Shown here piece after piece: positions 52,981 to 62,315 of a DNA stretch of 64,000 nucleotides. Source of the DNA: Planctomycetota bacterium (lineage in GTDB: Bacteria > Planctomycetota > J058 > JAJDCP01); contig JAJDCP010000024.1 in NCBI GenBank assembly GCA_029260765.1, forward strand, positions 1 through 64,000. Reading direction: 5' to 3'. The first letter of the stretch is position 1, and each line of letters opens with the position of its first letter. The notes under the pieces are model-generated. The model was not told where the DNA came from, made no database searches, and saw only the letters and a list, made by a program, of their open reading frames with translations. Position numbers and translations under genes: made by a program.

Positions 52981-53664
52981 TTACTTCGGTGCCTCAGCGA
53001 TGCGGCGCGCAGGATTGCCCGCGACGACAGTGTAGGCGGCAACATCGGCTGTGACGACAGCTCCGGCTGCGACGACGGCGCCTTCGCCGATCGAGACGCC
53101 TTTGAGGATGATGGCGTTGACCCCGATCCAACAGCCCGCGCCGACGAGCACTGGGGCTCGTGCGATCTCAGGACGCGGTCCAGCTTCTCGCCCTTGTACG
53201 ATGCGGTAGTCGCGCTCCCGGTCGGTGCGTCCCACGGGATGAGAGTTGTTGTCGAAGACCTGCACGCCATGGGCGAGCATCGTACCCGCACCGATGCGGA
53301 TATGCTCCGCGCAGCTGAGGATGCAGTCGTCGCCGACATACACATCCGAACCGATCTCCAGACGTCCGGGTCCGTAGCCTTCAGAACGCAACAATCCCCG
53401 ACACACCGTACGCGCACCCAGGCGTACGCGGGATCGGTCGCCGGGGTTGGCGCACCACGCGTGCAGGCCGACCTGCACGCCTTGAGCGCAGCTGCTGTGC
53501 TCGAGGAATTGCTGTTGCACGGCGCGGACGCGGAACGCCCGACTCTCGATTCCCCATCTGCGCAGCGCGCGGTACAGGCGTTGCTCCAAGCCGGAGAGCG
53601 GTACCCGCGTAGCGAGGGAGAAAACGCCTCCGATGCCGAATGCGTGGTCCATGTCGACAGGCAT
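52981..53664 (-). CDS. Hexapeptide-repeat acetyltransferase
   Basis: A 227-residue protein with a left-handed beta helix: SRVRLGARTVCRGLLRSEGYGPGRLEIGSDVYVGDDCIL, GAGTMLAHGVQVFDNNSHP, VLVGAGCWIGVNAIILKGVSIGEGAVVAAGAVVT and the end VVAGNPARRI. The DNNSHP motif is the usual active-site His of the NodL/maltose acetyltransferase group. It probably O-acetylates a sugar of the glycan. It starts three bases before the glycosyltransferase gene stop, leftward, in the same operon. Confidence 0.88.
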   Translation of the reverse strand: MPVDMDHAFGIGGVFSLATRVPLSGLEQRLYRALRRWGIESRAFRVRAVQQQFLEHSSCAQGVQVGLHAWCANPGDRSRVRLGARTVCRGLLRSEGYGPGRLEIGSDVYVGDDCILSCAEHIRIGAGTMLAHGVQVFDNNSHPVGRTDRERDYRIVQGREAGPRPEIARAPVLVGAGCWIGVNAIILKGVSIGEGAVVAAGAVVTADVAAYTVVAGNPARRIAEAPK

Positions 53665-53667
53665 GTG

Positions 53668-55200
53668 CTAGTCCCCTGCTTCCGTCTGCCACTGGTGGTT
53701 CAGCCAGCAGAGGGGCTCGCCGGTCTCGATGGCCCGGCACATGCGGATGACCTCCGGGAGGGCCCACACTTCTTCAGGGGCGTCGGCCACCCAGCGGTCG
53801 AAATCCTCGGACGCGGGCGTGAAATGGGTTCTATGCCAGTTGCAACACTGCGACATGTAGTAGCACACACCGGCGCGCCGACGTCGCTCCTCGTCGACGA
53901 GTAGCCTGCCGGCGAGCGCCTCTTCGAGCAGGCCGAAGTACTCCGTGCGGCTTGTTCCCTGCCAGGCCAACCCCATGCGCGCGTAGTAGCTGTCCCCCTC
54001 GGTGACCACGGGCTTTCCGAGCCACAGGGCCTCGACGCCCACAGTGGTCACATAGGGCACGACAACCTCGGAACGACGCAGCAGATCGTATGTGTTGACA
54101 TCTGCATTCGAGTCGAGGTAGCGCAGGCGCGGATGCATCCCGAAGCGGGAGCGCAGGACCCCACCGTAATCTTCGGTGCTACTCATTCCTGCAAGACGCT
54201 CGACAGGATGCCGGCGGACCGTGATCGTATGTTCGGTCTGCTCGAGGACCCAGCCTGCCGTTTCGACGACGCACTCCAACTGGCTCTCGAAGATCGTGTG
54301 CCGGCCGAGGGCTGCGCTGTCGTAGCTCTGGTTGAGTGGCATCAGTACGCCGACGGGGTCGTCATGCACAACCCCTGCGGCTGTGGTCTGGTAGGCGAAC
54401 GAGTCCTGACCCTTGCGGCCCGCGGCCCGCCGTCGAAGCTCTGCCTCCGCCTTGTTCAGCGCGCGCGGTACGTCCTTCTCCTCGAGCCGGGCGCAAGCTG
54501 CGGGGATATCCCCGAGATGTGCGGCGACGCCCTGGTGGGCCATCAGGATGGTGCCCTTGCCGCTGTCGAAGGTCGTGACCCGCACGCCCGCCTTCTGTGC
54601 CAGGCGCACGATCAGCCCGCTCGAACCGAAGATGCCGCCACCGACGACAAGGGCACGCGGCGGGGTACGGGTCAGGAACTGCCACAGGTGACGCGACGTG
54701 TCCCGCAGGGCCCGTCGGATCTGCTCCTGGCGGGTCAAGCTGGCTTCGGGCAGCACCTCTCCCCGGAGGCGCCACTGCGCGTTGAGGCGCGAGGCAGATT
54801 CCAGCTCGTCGTCGCTCAAGCCAGCCGTCCCGTCCCCGCTGATCTGGCTCAGTCGGAGGTAGTCGATGTCTGAGGCCCTCAGGACTGCGCCGATACTGCG
54901 CTGTTGCAGCATTTCCAGGGGGCGCCAGGCATTGAACCCCGTGTCGTCCCAGAGTACCTGAACTGCCTGCCCCCGCTGTCGTACCGCTAGCGCCAGGCTC
55001 AGTACGAACCAGGGGACGGGTGTAGCCACCCAGGGCTGGACGACGAAACAGATCGGCTGTCCGCGAGACGAGGGCACGCGTGGTGAATTCGTCAGGAACC
55101 GCCGGAACGCCTGCTCGCGTTGCAGCCAGCGGACCATGCCTTCGCCTTGACGAACAAGCTTCTTGCCCTGACTCTGGATCCTGTTCCACAAGCTCGACAT
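53668..55200 (-). CDS. Capsule-type glycosyltransferase-like protein
   Basis: A 510-residue soluble protein with the look of a capsule polysaccharide glycosyltransferase of the WcbF/KpsC/GT-B type, although no clear family is certain. QPICFVVQPWVATPVPWFVLSLALAVRQRG opens the first Rossmann half; the second half has HTITVRRHPVERLAG, LRYLDSNADVNTYDLLRRSEVVVPYVTTVGVEALWLGKPVVTEGDSYYARMG, the usual acceptor/donor part with the E-x-L-x-G-K-P-V motif. ATG at 55200 is chosen over the GTG at 55215. No membrane helix. It begins a leftward pair with the acetyltransferase. Confidence 0.65.
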   Translation of the reverse strand: MSSLWNRIQSQGKKLVRQGEGMVRWLQREQAFRRFLTNSPRVPSSRGQPICFVVQPWVATPVPWFVLSLALAVRQRGQAVQVLWDDTGFNAWRPLEMLQQRSIGAVLRASDIDYLRLSQISGDGTAGLSDDELESASRLNAQWRLRGEVLPEASLTRQEQIRRALRDTSRHLWQFLTRTPPRALVVGGGIFGSSGLIVRLAQKAGVRVTTFDSGKGTILMAHQGVAAHLGDIPAACARLEEKDVPRALNKAEAELRRRAAGRKGQDSFAYQTTAAGVVHDDPVGVLMPLNQSYDSAALGRHTIFESQLECVVETAGWVLEQTEHTITVRRHPVERLAGMSSTEDYGGVLRSRFGMHPRLRYLDSNADVNTYDLLRRSEVVVPYVTTVGVEALWLGKPVVTEGDSYYARMGLAWQGTSRTEYFGLLEEALAGRLLVDEERRRRAGVCYYMSQCCNWHRTHFTPASEDFDRWVADAPEEVWALPEVIRMCRAIETGEPLCWLNHQWQTEAGD

Positions 55201-55331
55201 GGTGTTCCGATGCACTGAGAGCCGCTCAAGTTAGCGCAAGCTCCGCTCTATCTCAAGCTCTGCGCTGAGCGTGAGCTCGCGATTTCGAGTCGGGGAGTCG
55301 CTTGCTGAGGGGCGGTGCGGGTGGCTCAATG

Positions 55332-56510
55332 TCAAAGACCATGAGGCAGGTCGAAGCCCACATCATAGAAGCTCTTCAGCACGATCTGCTCCAGGTTGGC
55401 GTTGACCAACGCATCGTGGATCGCCTGCGACGGGTGGGTCCCTTCATAGGGGTTGTTCATCTCCGCGCATGCTGCGCGGAAGGGCGTCGAGAGTGCCTTT
55501 TCGAGGGCGGCCCGGATCGAGTCCTTGTCGGCCTTGCAATGGACCACGCTCGACGGCCGGACCCGGCCTGCTTGGCGCAAGCCGATGTCTACAGTTGGGA
55601 CACGCAGGGCCGGCGCCTCCACAAGTCCGCTTGATGAATTCCCCACCACAACGCTCGCATACGCGAGTGTGCTGAGGTAGCGTCGGTACCCCAAGGACGT
55701 GTGCAAGACCCCTCGCTCCGGCTGACTGCTGACGTAGTCGTGAATCTGGTCGTTGATGATGCGTCCTTCTGTGTCGGCATTCGCGCTGGTGAAAACCCCC
55801 GGGAGCGACAGCGCAGCCAGTGCCCCGAGAAGCTCTGCACACTGCTTCGCCGAAGCCCCTGCCTGCAGCGTGACCGGATGCATGGTGACCAGAGCGAAGG
55901 GCCTGGCGAGCGAGAAGCCCAGGTCCGCCTCCAGCTGTTCCCGGGGGATCATCTCGTTGACCTGCGCGTTCTCGACTCCAAGCGCCCCCACACAAAACAC
56001 GCGTCGCGGGTCTTCGCCGAGCTGAATGACGCGGCGTCGGTAGGTCTCGGTACTGGTGAAGTGCAGGTGGCTCATTTTGGTAATGCTATGCCGGATGGGC
56101 TCGTCGATCAGGCCGTGCGTGGCTTCTCCCCCGAACAGATGGGCGATCGGGATCCGCAAGATGGTGGCGCAGGTGGCGACGCACAGAGCCTCGTATCGAT
56201 CCCCCAGCACAACGAGCAGGTCAGGGGTCAACCGCTGGAGTGCCTCGGACAGGCCGATCAGGCCCAGGCCCATCGACTTGCAGATCCCGACCGGGGTGTC
56301 CGAGCTGACCAGCATCTCGACTCGTTCGTCGATCTTGAAGCCGTGCTCCTCGATCTCGCGAAAGGTCAGCCCGAACTCGGGTGCGAGGTGCATGCCGCTG
56401 ACCAACAATTGCGTGTCGACCTGGGGGTTCTGCTTCAACAGCGAGAGCACATTTCTCAATAGACCGAATTCGGCGCGGGTGCCGGTAAAGACGCAGATCG
56501 TGCGTTTCAT
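55332..56510 (-). CDS. neuC: Hydrolyzing UDP/GDP-sugar 2-epimerase, NeuC/LegG-like
   Basis: A 392-residue protein of the UDP-GlcNAc 2-epimerase family. Motifs are CVFTGTRAEFGLLRNVL at the start, LVVLGDRYEALCVATCA, IPIAHLFGGEATHGLIDEPIRHSITKMSHLHFTSTE, and VVGNSSSGLVEAPALRVPTVDIGLRQAGRVRP near the end. The HLFGGE...SHLHF spacing fits the hydrolyzing branch (NeuC/LegG), which releases a free ManNAc-type sugar for the synthase. It overlaps the deacetylase stop by four bases. Confidence 0.9.
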   Translation of the reverse strand: MKRTICVFTGTRAEFGLLRNVLSLLKQNPQVDTQLLVSGMHLAPEFGLTFREIEEHGFKIDERVEMLVSSDTPVGICKSMGLGLIGLSEALQRLTPDLLVVLGDRYEALCVATCATILRIPIAHLFGGEATHGLIDEPIRHSITKMSHLHFTSTETYRRRVIQLGEDPRRVFCVGALGVENAQVNEMIPREQLEADLGFSLARPFALVTMHPVTLQAGASAKQCAELLGALAALSLPGVFTSANADTEGRIINDQIHDYVSSQPERGVLHTSLGYRRYLSTLAYASVVVGNSSSGLVEAPALRVPTVDIGLRQAGRVRPSSVVHCKADKDSIRAALEKALSTPFRAACAEMNNPYEGTHPSQAIHDALVNANLEQIVLKSFYDVGFDLPHGL

Positions 56511-57175
56511 CGGACCTCCCGGAGTAGCATGAACGCCTCGGCATACGGGACGTTGCTGGTCGCCCCACGCACGTGCGCCAGAGCTTTGACATTGGCTAGC
56601 GAACGGGGAAACGGGTGGAGTCCCAATTCAGAGGCATAGATCTGCAGAATCTCTTGCTTGCGCGATATCTGAGCGCTGATATCGACAAAAACGTTGGGTC
56701 GGAAAGTCTCCGCAGCGAAGGGCGGGGCGCAATCTGTCTCGCTGAGAGTCTCCATCATCAAGACGCGCTCGAGGAAAGGGCTGCGAAACCGTTTCGTGCA
56801 GCTGAAAGCGGCTCGGAAGGCGACTCTATGGTCGCTGTGGACATCGTGTGCAAACGGCAGATAGAGATCCTGAGGTCTGACAGCAGCCAGCACTCGTTTG
56901 AAGGCCGCCACGACGTCTCCGAAAGGCTGTCGATCCAAGCGTGTGGTGGGAAAGCCGAGCTGGTGGACGCTGGCGAAACCGTAAGCAGCGCGGACCTGCT
57001 CGATCTCTCTCTCTCTCGTCGCGACGACCTCGGGGTCATGACCCGTAGCGTTGCCGATGCCGGTCGCTACGCACCAGTGGATCGTGTCTCCGCTGCTCCG
57101 GTGCTTGAGGAGTGTACCTCCGCAGCCAAGGGTCTCATCGTCGGGATGGACGGCCACTACGAGGATCGTGCGCAT
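56507..57175 (-). CDS. PIG-L family sugar deacetylase
   Basis: A 222-residue PIG-L/LmbE protein. The metal-binding motif is VAVHPDDETLGCGG (residues 8-20) and the second part HDVHSDHR about 100 residues later. This family removes N-acetyl groups from sugars or glycolipids with zinc. It overlaps the neuC start by four bases and the formyltransferase stop by one base (TGATG). Together these imply that it acts on the nonulosonate or another glycan precursor. Confidence 0.88.
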   Translation of the reverse strand: MRTILVVAVHPDDETLGCGGTLLKHRSSGDTIHWCVATGIGNATGHDPEVVATREREIEQVRAAYGFASVHQLGFPTTRLDRQPFGDVVAAFKRVLAAVRPQDLYLPFAHDVHSDHRVAFRAAFSCTKRFRSPFLERVLMMETLSETDCAPPFAAETFRPNVFVDISAQISRKQEILQIYASELGLHPFPRSLANVKALAHVRGATSNVPYAEAFMLLREVR

Positions 57176-58056
57176 CAGAAATACTCTCCAACCAGGGGCA
57201 GTGAGACCAGCTCGTGTTCTTCAAGAACCAGGCTCCCCACACCACAGCGTACCCAGACAAGGCTCCCGTCAACCCGTAGGACCTTACCAGGCTCGAGGTT
57301 GCGAGGTTGAGGACCGGTCTCACGGACCTTCCACACTTTGCACGGCTGGCTCGCCCTGGTGATGTGTGCGCCCACGTAGGGTCGAGTGAGGGCACGAACC
57401 AGATTGTAGATCTGTCGGGACCCCATGCGAAAGTCGATCCATCCGTCCATGAGTCCCCGTTTGCGCCAGTTGTTCGCCAAGCTGTGGTCCTGTGGAGCGC
57501 GGGGCGCACGCTGCTCGGCGAGTTGTGGCAGGAACTCCTCGATCTGGCTGAGTGCGACCTCTGTCAAACGCTGGTACAGGCTGCGGGCATCGTCGCGATA
57601 CGCAATGGCCAGGCCCCGCTGGTTGAGCAGGTCGCCGCTGTCGGCTTCCTCAGCCATAAAGAAAAACGTCGATGCGGTCTCTTCCAAACCGAGGGCGAGC
57701 GCCCAGACCACGGGGTGCCGGCCGCGGTTTTTGGGCAACGCGGCGGGGTGGTATCCCACCACGCCGAGCGGCGGTAGCTGCAGGACCTCCCGGGGAAGGA
57801 GGTGGGACCAGCCCCAGCAGAAAATGACATCAGGCGCCCGGTCCCGCAGCCATTGAACGTGCTCGGGCTTGGCGAGCTTCGCGCTGAACAGAACCGGAAT
57901 GCCGTGTTGTTCGCAGAGGGGAGCCAGGGGAGCATAGTCGGCGTTGAAGGGGGAGGCGCTTCTCGTCACCACGCCGACAATCTCCGCCTCCAGCTCAAGC
58001 AGCCGCAGGAGGGCACTTCGGCTGAATTGGACAGCGCCGATCAAGATGATTCGCAC
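57175..58056 (-). CDS. Formyltransferase-family protein, likely sugar N-formyltransferase
   Basis: A 293-residue protein with a methionyl-tRNA-formyltransferase-like fold. The core HPAALPKNRGRHPVVWALALGL and MAEEADSGDLL match the usual formyltransferase core. The Asn that usually lies two residues before the catalytic His is Gly here (VGYHP rather than NxH), a pattern common to some sugar formyltransferase-like proteins. The true fMet enzyme is presumably elsewhere. GTG at 58056 follows GGAG. It overlaps the PIG-L gene by one base. It would formylate an amino sugar using N10-formyl-tetrahydrofolate, by inference. Confidence 0.75.
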   Translation of the reverse strand: MRIILIGAVQFSRSALLRLLELEAEIVGVVTRSASPFNADYAPLAPLCEQHGIPVLFSAKLAKPEHVQWLRDRAPDVIFCWGWSHLLPREVLQLPPLGVVGYHPAALPKNRGRHPVVWALALGLEETASTFFFMAEEADSGDLLNQRGLAIAYRDDARSLYQRLTEVALSQIEEFLPQLAEQRAPRAPQDHSLANNWRKRGLMDGWIDFRMGSRQIYNLVRALTRPYVGAHITRASQPCKVWKVRETGPQPRNLEPGKVLRVDGSLVWVRCGVGSLVLEEHELVSLPLVGEYF

Positions 58057-58458
58057 GGGGGCTCTCCGTCTGGCGGGTTGTTCGCGCAAAAGAAGCTTCG
58101 AAGCGCAAGACCCAGAGCATAGGTCGGCAGAGTTGAACTCTCAAGCTCAAGGCTTGGGCCTGGTTACGTGGAGTGCAAAAGCGTCAGAATCTCCAGATGT
58201 CAGGATCGTCGACAGTCTGAGAGCTGGTTGATGTCCCGCGTCACCTGCGGCATTAGGGTGTTGCGTCGGGTAGCCTGCATCCGCAGACTGGTTTACGACT
58301 CCGTTGGACGGCCACCGGTCCGACCAACCATCGGCCCGGATTCGGAAAAGCACGCCGATGACGGGCCCCTATTGCGTCAACGAGTCAGGGGCTCCCCGCG
58401 GAGTGATAGACGCTAGCTCAGAACTGCTTGGCAACATTCAAACGACGGAACCCCACCC
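58057..58458. other. Divergent intergenic region of the glycan locus
   Basis: About 400 bases between the leftward formyltransferase and the rightward gene at 58459. No convincing gene; the small open frames lack ribosome sites. It probably holds the divergent promoters. No promoter boxes could be identified with confidence. Confidence 0.5.
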
Positions 58459-60195
58459 ATGGAACTCTCCCAAGACCAGGTCCGCTGGATTTGTCTCACG
58501 GATGCCATCTTCGTCGATCCCGTCGGGCGCGTCTTTGAACACGAAGGCTGTATCTACCGCGCAATCTACCCCGAGCAGCAGGATTATGTGCAGTCCCTGT
58601 TTGATCGCGGGGTTGTTGCTGCTCTGGTGGAAAAGAAACTGCTTGTTGAGACGACTGTCTCCGACCTCCGTGTGGCTGGCTACCCGATGGTGCTGCAACA
58701 CAAGCGTGTCCGCTGGCAGCTGAAACCCCATACGTGGAGCATCCAGTTCCTCAGGAAGGCGGCCCTCCACTTCGTCGAGCTGAACCTGGCGCTGCTTGAG
58801 TACGGCCTCGGCACCTGCGACGGACACTGGGCCAATTTCATGCAGGTGCGGAACGAGCAGCCGGTCTGGATCGACTTTGGGTCCATCGTGTCGCTACAAA
58901 CGGATGCTGACAAATGCCGAAACGGCATCATTCAATTTCGCACGTGCTTTTTGCATTCTCTCAGCCTTATTGAACAGAACAGAGCTCTGGAGAAGCTGTA
59001 CCGTAACTACACGCTAAATCTGTCATCTCTCACCGATGAGGAGTTCCACTGGATCAGCCACGGACGGAGGCTGCCGTTTGGCTATGGTGGGCTCGGCAGG
59101 GTTTCTCCGGCGACAGCCCGAGCAGTACAGACGGGTCAGCGACTGCTGAGCGGCCGGAATCTGGGATGGGTGCCGCCTGCGATCAAAGAGGGAGTCGGAG
59201 CAGCCATCAAGACAGCGCGAGGCGTCCTGAAACGCGTCCGCACGTGGCAGAGCCGTCAAGATGCGGCGTCGCTGGCGAAGGAACGGGCGAAGATCCTGCG
59301 GGACTGCAAAACCTGGCTCGAAGATCTGCGCTTCCAACGTCCCCAGACGCAGTGGGGTCGCTACCACAGGCCGCAGGAGCTGAACAAAGACAAGTCGCTG
59401 GATGCGTGTGACTACCGTGCGCAGTTGGTTGAGGCGTTGATCACGCGCCTCGCTCCCCGAACTGCTGTCGACATTGCCGCCAACGCTGGCAAGTTCGCCT
59501 TGTTGATGGCAAAAAAGGGTGTGGAGACGTACGCCTTCGACGTCGATCAGGCGGCCATCGACAAGCTGTCCGAAGCTTGTGAACAGATGCCTTCGATCTC
59601 TCTGACAGTCGGCGTGCATTCGATCTATGGCGCGGATGGTCCCGAGAGCTGGAACCGCCTGCCGAACAACGCTTGCGGAGAGCTGGCACTTGCATTGGCC
59701 ATCACGCACCATCTGCTGATCACTGCCCACCTGCCCCATGACTTTGTCGCCAAGAGCCTCGCGCAGTATTGCAGCGAGACTCTACTGACCGAGTTCATGC
59801 CCTACGGACTGGGAAACACGAAGTACGTGCCGGATCCGCTCCCCGAAGGCTACTCTCTGGCCATGCAACTCGAAGCGCTCGGCCGACTGTTCGGGCGTAT
59901 CACCGTGATCTTCTCTCCGTCGCTCCCCACATGGTCCTTCCGTATCATGTTGCTTTGTGAAGACACCCGTCAAGGTGAGGCAGGCACTACTGAAGTGCAG
60001 ACCATGGTCTATCGGCCGGAGCTCTGGAGCGAGGAAGGCCTGGTCATTCGGCTCTTGTGCAGCGCCTGCGACGAGGTTTTCCCCTTTGCTGGGGACATGA
60101 GCATCGCCTGTTCGCGATGTGGGGAGGTACTGCAGCTGGAGGAGCTCCAGCTTGAGGCGGTTCGGAGGTTGGGCCTGCCCGCTGAAGAGGGCTAG
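58459..60195 (+). CDS. Kinase-like and methyltransferase-like glycan-modifying protein
   Basis: A 578-residue three-part protein. Residues about 1-260 contain a kinase-like core: LLEYGLGTCDGHWANFM (HxxN) and QPVWIDFGSI (DFG) at about 112-140, though no clear ATP lysine. Residues about 320-500 are a class I methyltransferase (RTAVDIAANAGKFALLMAKKGVETYAFDVD). The C-terminal 60 residues have CSAC and CSRC, a zinc ribbon. Related proteins with this order occur in nodulation and glycan loci (NoeA-like). The reaction is unknown. It converges with the glycosyltransferase. Confidence 0.65.
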   Translation: MELSQDQVRWICLTDAIFVDPVGRVFEHEGCIYRAIYPEQQDYVQSLFDRGVVAALVEKKLLVETTVSDLRVAGYPMVLQHKRVRWQLKPHTWSIQFLRKAALHFVELNLALLEYGLGTCDGHWANFMQVRNEQPVWIDFGSIVSLQTDADKCRNGIIQFRTCFLHSLSLIEQNRALEKLYRNYTLNLSSLTDEEFHWISHGRRLPFGYGGLGRVSPATARAVQTGQRLLSGRNLGWVPPAIKEGVGAAIKTARGVLKRVRTWQSRQDAASLAKERAKILRDCKTWLEDLRFQRPQTQWGRYHRPQELNKDKSLDACDYRAQLVEALITRLAPRTAVDIAANAGKFALLMAKKGVETYAFDVDQAAIDKLSEACEQMPSISLTVGVHSIYGADGPESWNRLPNNACGELALALAITHHLLITAHLPHDFVAKSLAQYCSETLLTEFMPYGLGNTKYVPDPLPEGYSLAMQLEALGRLFGRITVIFSPSLPTWSFRIMLLCEDTRQGEAGTTEVQTMVYRPELWSEEGLVIRLLCSACDEVFPFAGDMSIACSRCGEVLQLEELQLEAVRRLGLPAEEG

Positions 60196-60209
60196 GAGCG
60201 CTAGCCCTC
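60187..60209. terminator. Palindrome at a convergent gene junction
   Basis: A perfect nine-pair inverted repeat GAGGGCTAG/CTAGCCCTC with five-base loop spans the stop of the rightward gene (TAG at 60193) and touches the stop of the leftward one (60208). It lacks a T-run on both sides, so it may be a weak or rho-assisted bidirectional terminator. Confidence 0.5.
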
Positions 60210-61416
60210 AGCGGACGGCCAACACCCGCCGCAGCAGCCGGCTCCAAGACCCTTCAGACCGGCAGGTCTCCAGGGCGATCGTTTGGTAGCGCCTGCCGAA
60301 TTCCCGGAACCGCGTCTCCTGCGCGGCCGCGGCGTCCGACTTCAGCTTCTCGGCCACTTCCGCGCGGTCGGGCGCGTCTTGGAGTTCTAGCAAGCAGCGC
60401 GCCAGTTGCTCTGGCTTGTGAGGGTCAAAGAACAGCGCGCCCGGGGGGTCTTGTTCGAGGTGCACCGGAATGTTGGAGAGCACGATGCGCTTGCCGAGGC
60501 TCTTTGCCTCCTCAACGCTCGTGCTCCAGCCCTCGAAAAGCGAGGGTTGGATGAAGGCGAGGCAGGCCCGCATTAGCCCGACCAGATCCGCAAAAGGGAT
60601 GCGCCCGAGGAACTTGAATTGGTCGGTCACCGCGAGCTCCGACGCCAAGTTCTCGATTTGCGCGAAGTAGCCGGCTTTGCGGTAATCTTCGCTGCTCCCG
60701 GTCGCCGCCACCAGGACACGTCGGCCCTGGAGCCGGAGCTTGTGGAGTGCTCGAAGCACAACCTGGTGGTTCTTGTGCGCCCAGAACTGGTTGGGAAGCA
60801 GAAAGAAGGGGGCAGCTAGCGAGTAGCGTTGCAGTAGCTCCGTAGGGCTCTCGGAGCTCTCTGCACGGGGCGGGTGGCAGACGAAACGCAGGAGCTCCGA
60901 TCGCGTGCCGGGCGCGAACTCCTCCAGATCCCGTTGCGCGTTCTTGCTGCTCACAAGCATGCACGTGCATTGCTTGCACATCCGTCGGTACAGTCGGTCC
61001 CGTGTCTCCAGCTCTGCGGAAGTGAACAGCTCTGGCAGATGGCGATGTTGGAAGTCCGCAATCCAACCAAGCGTGGGTACCAGGCTATGAGGTCCGAGGG
61101 GCTCTGAATGAGACAAGAGCCCGATGCCGTGGCGCAGCAGGAACGCCTGCAGGAGTGGTTCGCCCATGCGTAGACGGCGTACACTCTCGCGCAGTAGCCA
61201 GGAGGGGGTGTGTTTTTGGAAGAGGGGATGGCGCAGCACTTCGACCGCAGGGAAGCCGTTCAGCAACGAGGCCGGCGTGGATGGTTCCGTCAAGATCACG
61301 GGCTCGATGCGCCGATCCGGAAGCTTCCAGACTGCCTGCAGTAGATTCCGGAAGTAGTTGAGACCACCAAGCCAGCCAGCGGCGTTGGCCTGCAGAATGA
61401 ACCCCACCCGCAGCAT
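60208..61416 (-). CDS. GT4 family glycosyltransferase
   Basis: A 402-residue GT-B glycosyltransferase. LRVGFILQANAAGWLGGLNYFRNLLQAVWKL starts the acceptor domain; the donor domain has the GT4 signature PSLFEGWSTSVEEAKSLGKRIVLSNIPVHLE (the ExxxxxxE motif around FEGW...EE). No membrane helix is present. ATG at 61416 overlaps the epimerase stop by one base (TGATG), so the two are co-translated. It transfers a sugar to the growing glycan; the donor is unknown. Confidence 0.9.
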   Translation of the reverse strand: MLRVGFILQANAAGWLGGLNYFRNLLQAVWKLPDRRIEPVILTEPSTPASLLNGFPAVEVLRHPLFQKHTPSWLLRESVRRLRMGEPLLQAFLLRHGIGLLSHSEPLGPHSLVPTLGWIADFQHRHLPELFTSAELETRDRLYRRMCKQCTCMLVSSKNAQRDLEEFAPGTRSELLRFVCHPPRAESSESPTELLQRYSLAAPFFLLPNQFWAHKNHQVVLRALHKLRLQGRRVLVAATGSSEDYRKAGYFAQIENLASELAVTDQFKFLGRIPFADLVGLMRACLAFIQPSLFEGWSTSVEEAKSLGKRIVLSNIPVHLEQDPPGALFFDPHKPEQLARCLLELQDAPDRAEVAEKLKSDAAAAQETRFREFGRRYQTIALETCRSEGSWSRLLRRVLAVR

Positions 61417-62315
61417 CAGGCCTGACTCCGGAACCACTCGACGTACTGCGATAGACCTTGCCCCAGCGAAATCTGGGGCTGCCAGTCCCAGCCATGGGCG
61501 CGCTCGACGTCCGCGACGTAGTGTTGGGGGTCACCGCTACGGGCGCAGCCCGTGAACTCGGGGCGGGCCTCGCTTCCCCAGGCTTGAAACAGCTGATGCA
61601 GAATCTCTTTGACGGTCACCCCGATGCCTCGGGCCCCATTGACAGTTGGACAGGCTGGGCTGGCGTTCTCGCCGGCGCGAAACAGCAGCTGTGCAGCATC
61701 CTGCACATGCAGCCAATCGCGGCTCTCCTCGCCGGTGCCAAAAAACGACCTCTCGCCGAGCTGCAGCTTTCGGCAAGCATCCCACAGCAGCTGTTTTCGC
61801 AACCCTTGCCCGTAAACCGAGAAAAGACGTACGACTGCGGTCCTCAGCGAAAAATGACGTGCGTAGCATTCGCACGCCAGCTCGGCCTGTTGTTTGTGCA
61901 CTCCGTACGGCGAGAAGGGGTTTTGCGCCGCCGTCTCGCTGATCGGCAACAGCTTCGTGACACCGTAGACCGCGGCGCTAGAGGGGTACACCACGCGCGC
62001 CTCGGGCGCATGTTGGCGCGCGTACTCCAGCACCGCCATGGTGGTTTGCACGGAGCGCTGAAAGTCCTGGAATGGTTCCTGCAGCGAGAAACCCACGCTT
62101 CCACTGCCCGCGCAGTGGACGATGAGGTCGGGCTGCCCGGCATGGCGGTGCAAATGAGCGAGGTCGATCTCGCAGTCGAACCACGCGTCTACTGCCAGGC
62201 CTTGTGGCTGCTTACCGTGGCCCATGCCTACTACCTGCAGACCTCTTGCGACGCAAACCTGTGCAACGTGCCGACCCAAGAATCCGGCAGCGCCTGTGAC
62301 CAGTGCGTGCTTCAT
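61416..62315 (-). CDS. NAD-dependent sugar epimerase/dehydratase
   Basis: A 299-residue extended SDR. GAAGFLGRHVAQ is the NAD loop, SSAAVYG and SPYGVHKQQAE hold the Ser-Tyr-Lys triad (YxxxK). It is of the 4-epimerase or 4,6-dehydratase type. ATG at 62315 overlaps the FkbM-like gene stop by four bases. It makes or modifies a nucleotide sugar for the same glycan. Confidence 0.88.
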   Translation of the reverse strand: MKHALVTGAAGFLGRHVAQVCVARGLQVVGMGHGKQPQGLAVDAWFDCEIDLAHLHRHAGQPDLIVHCAGSGSVGFSLQEPFQDFQRSVQTTMAVLEYARQHAPEARVVYPSSAAVYGVTKLLPISETAAQNPFSPYGVHKQQAELACECYARHFSLRTAVVRLFSVYGQGLRKQLLWDACRKLQLGERSFFGTGEESRDWLHVQDAAQLLFRAGENASPACPTVNGARGIGVTVKEILHQLFQAWGSEARPEFTGCARSGDPQHYVADVERAHGWDWQPQISLGQGLSQYVEWFRSQA

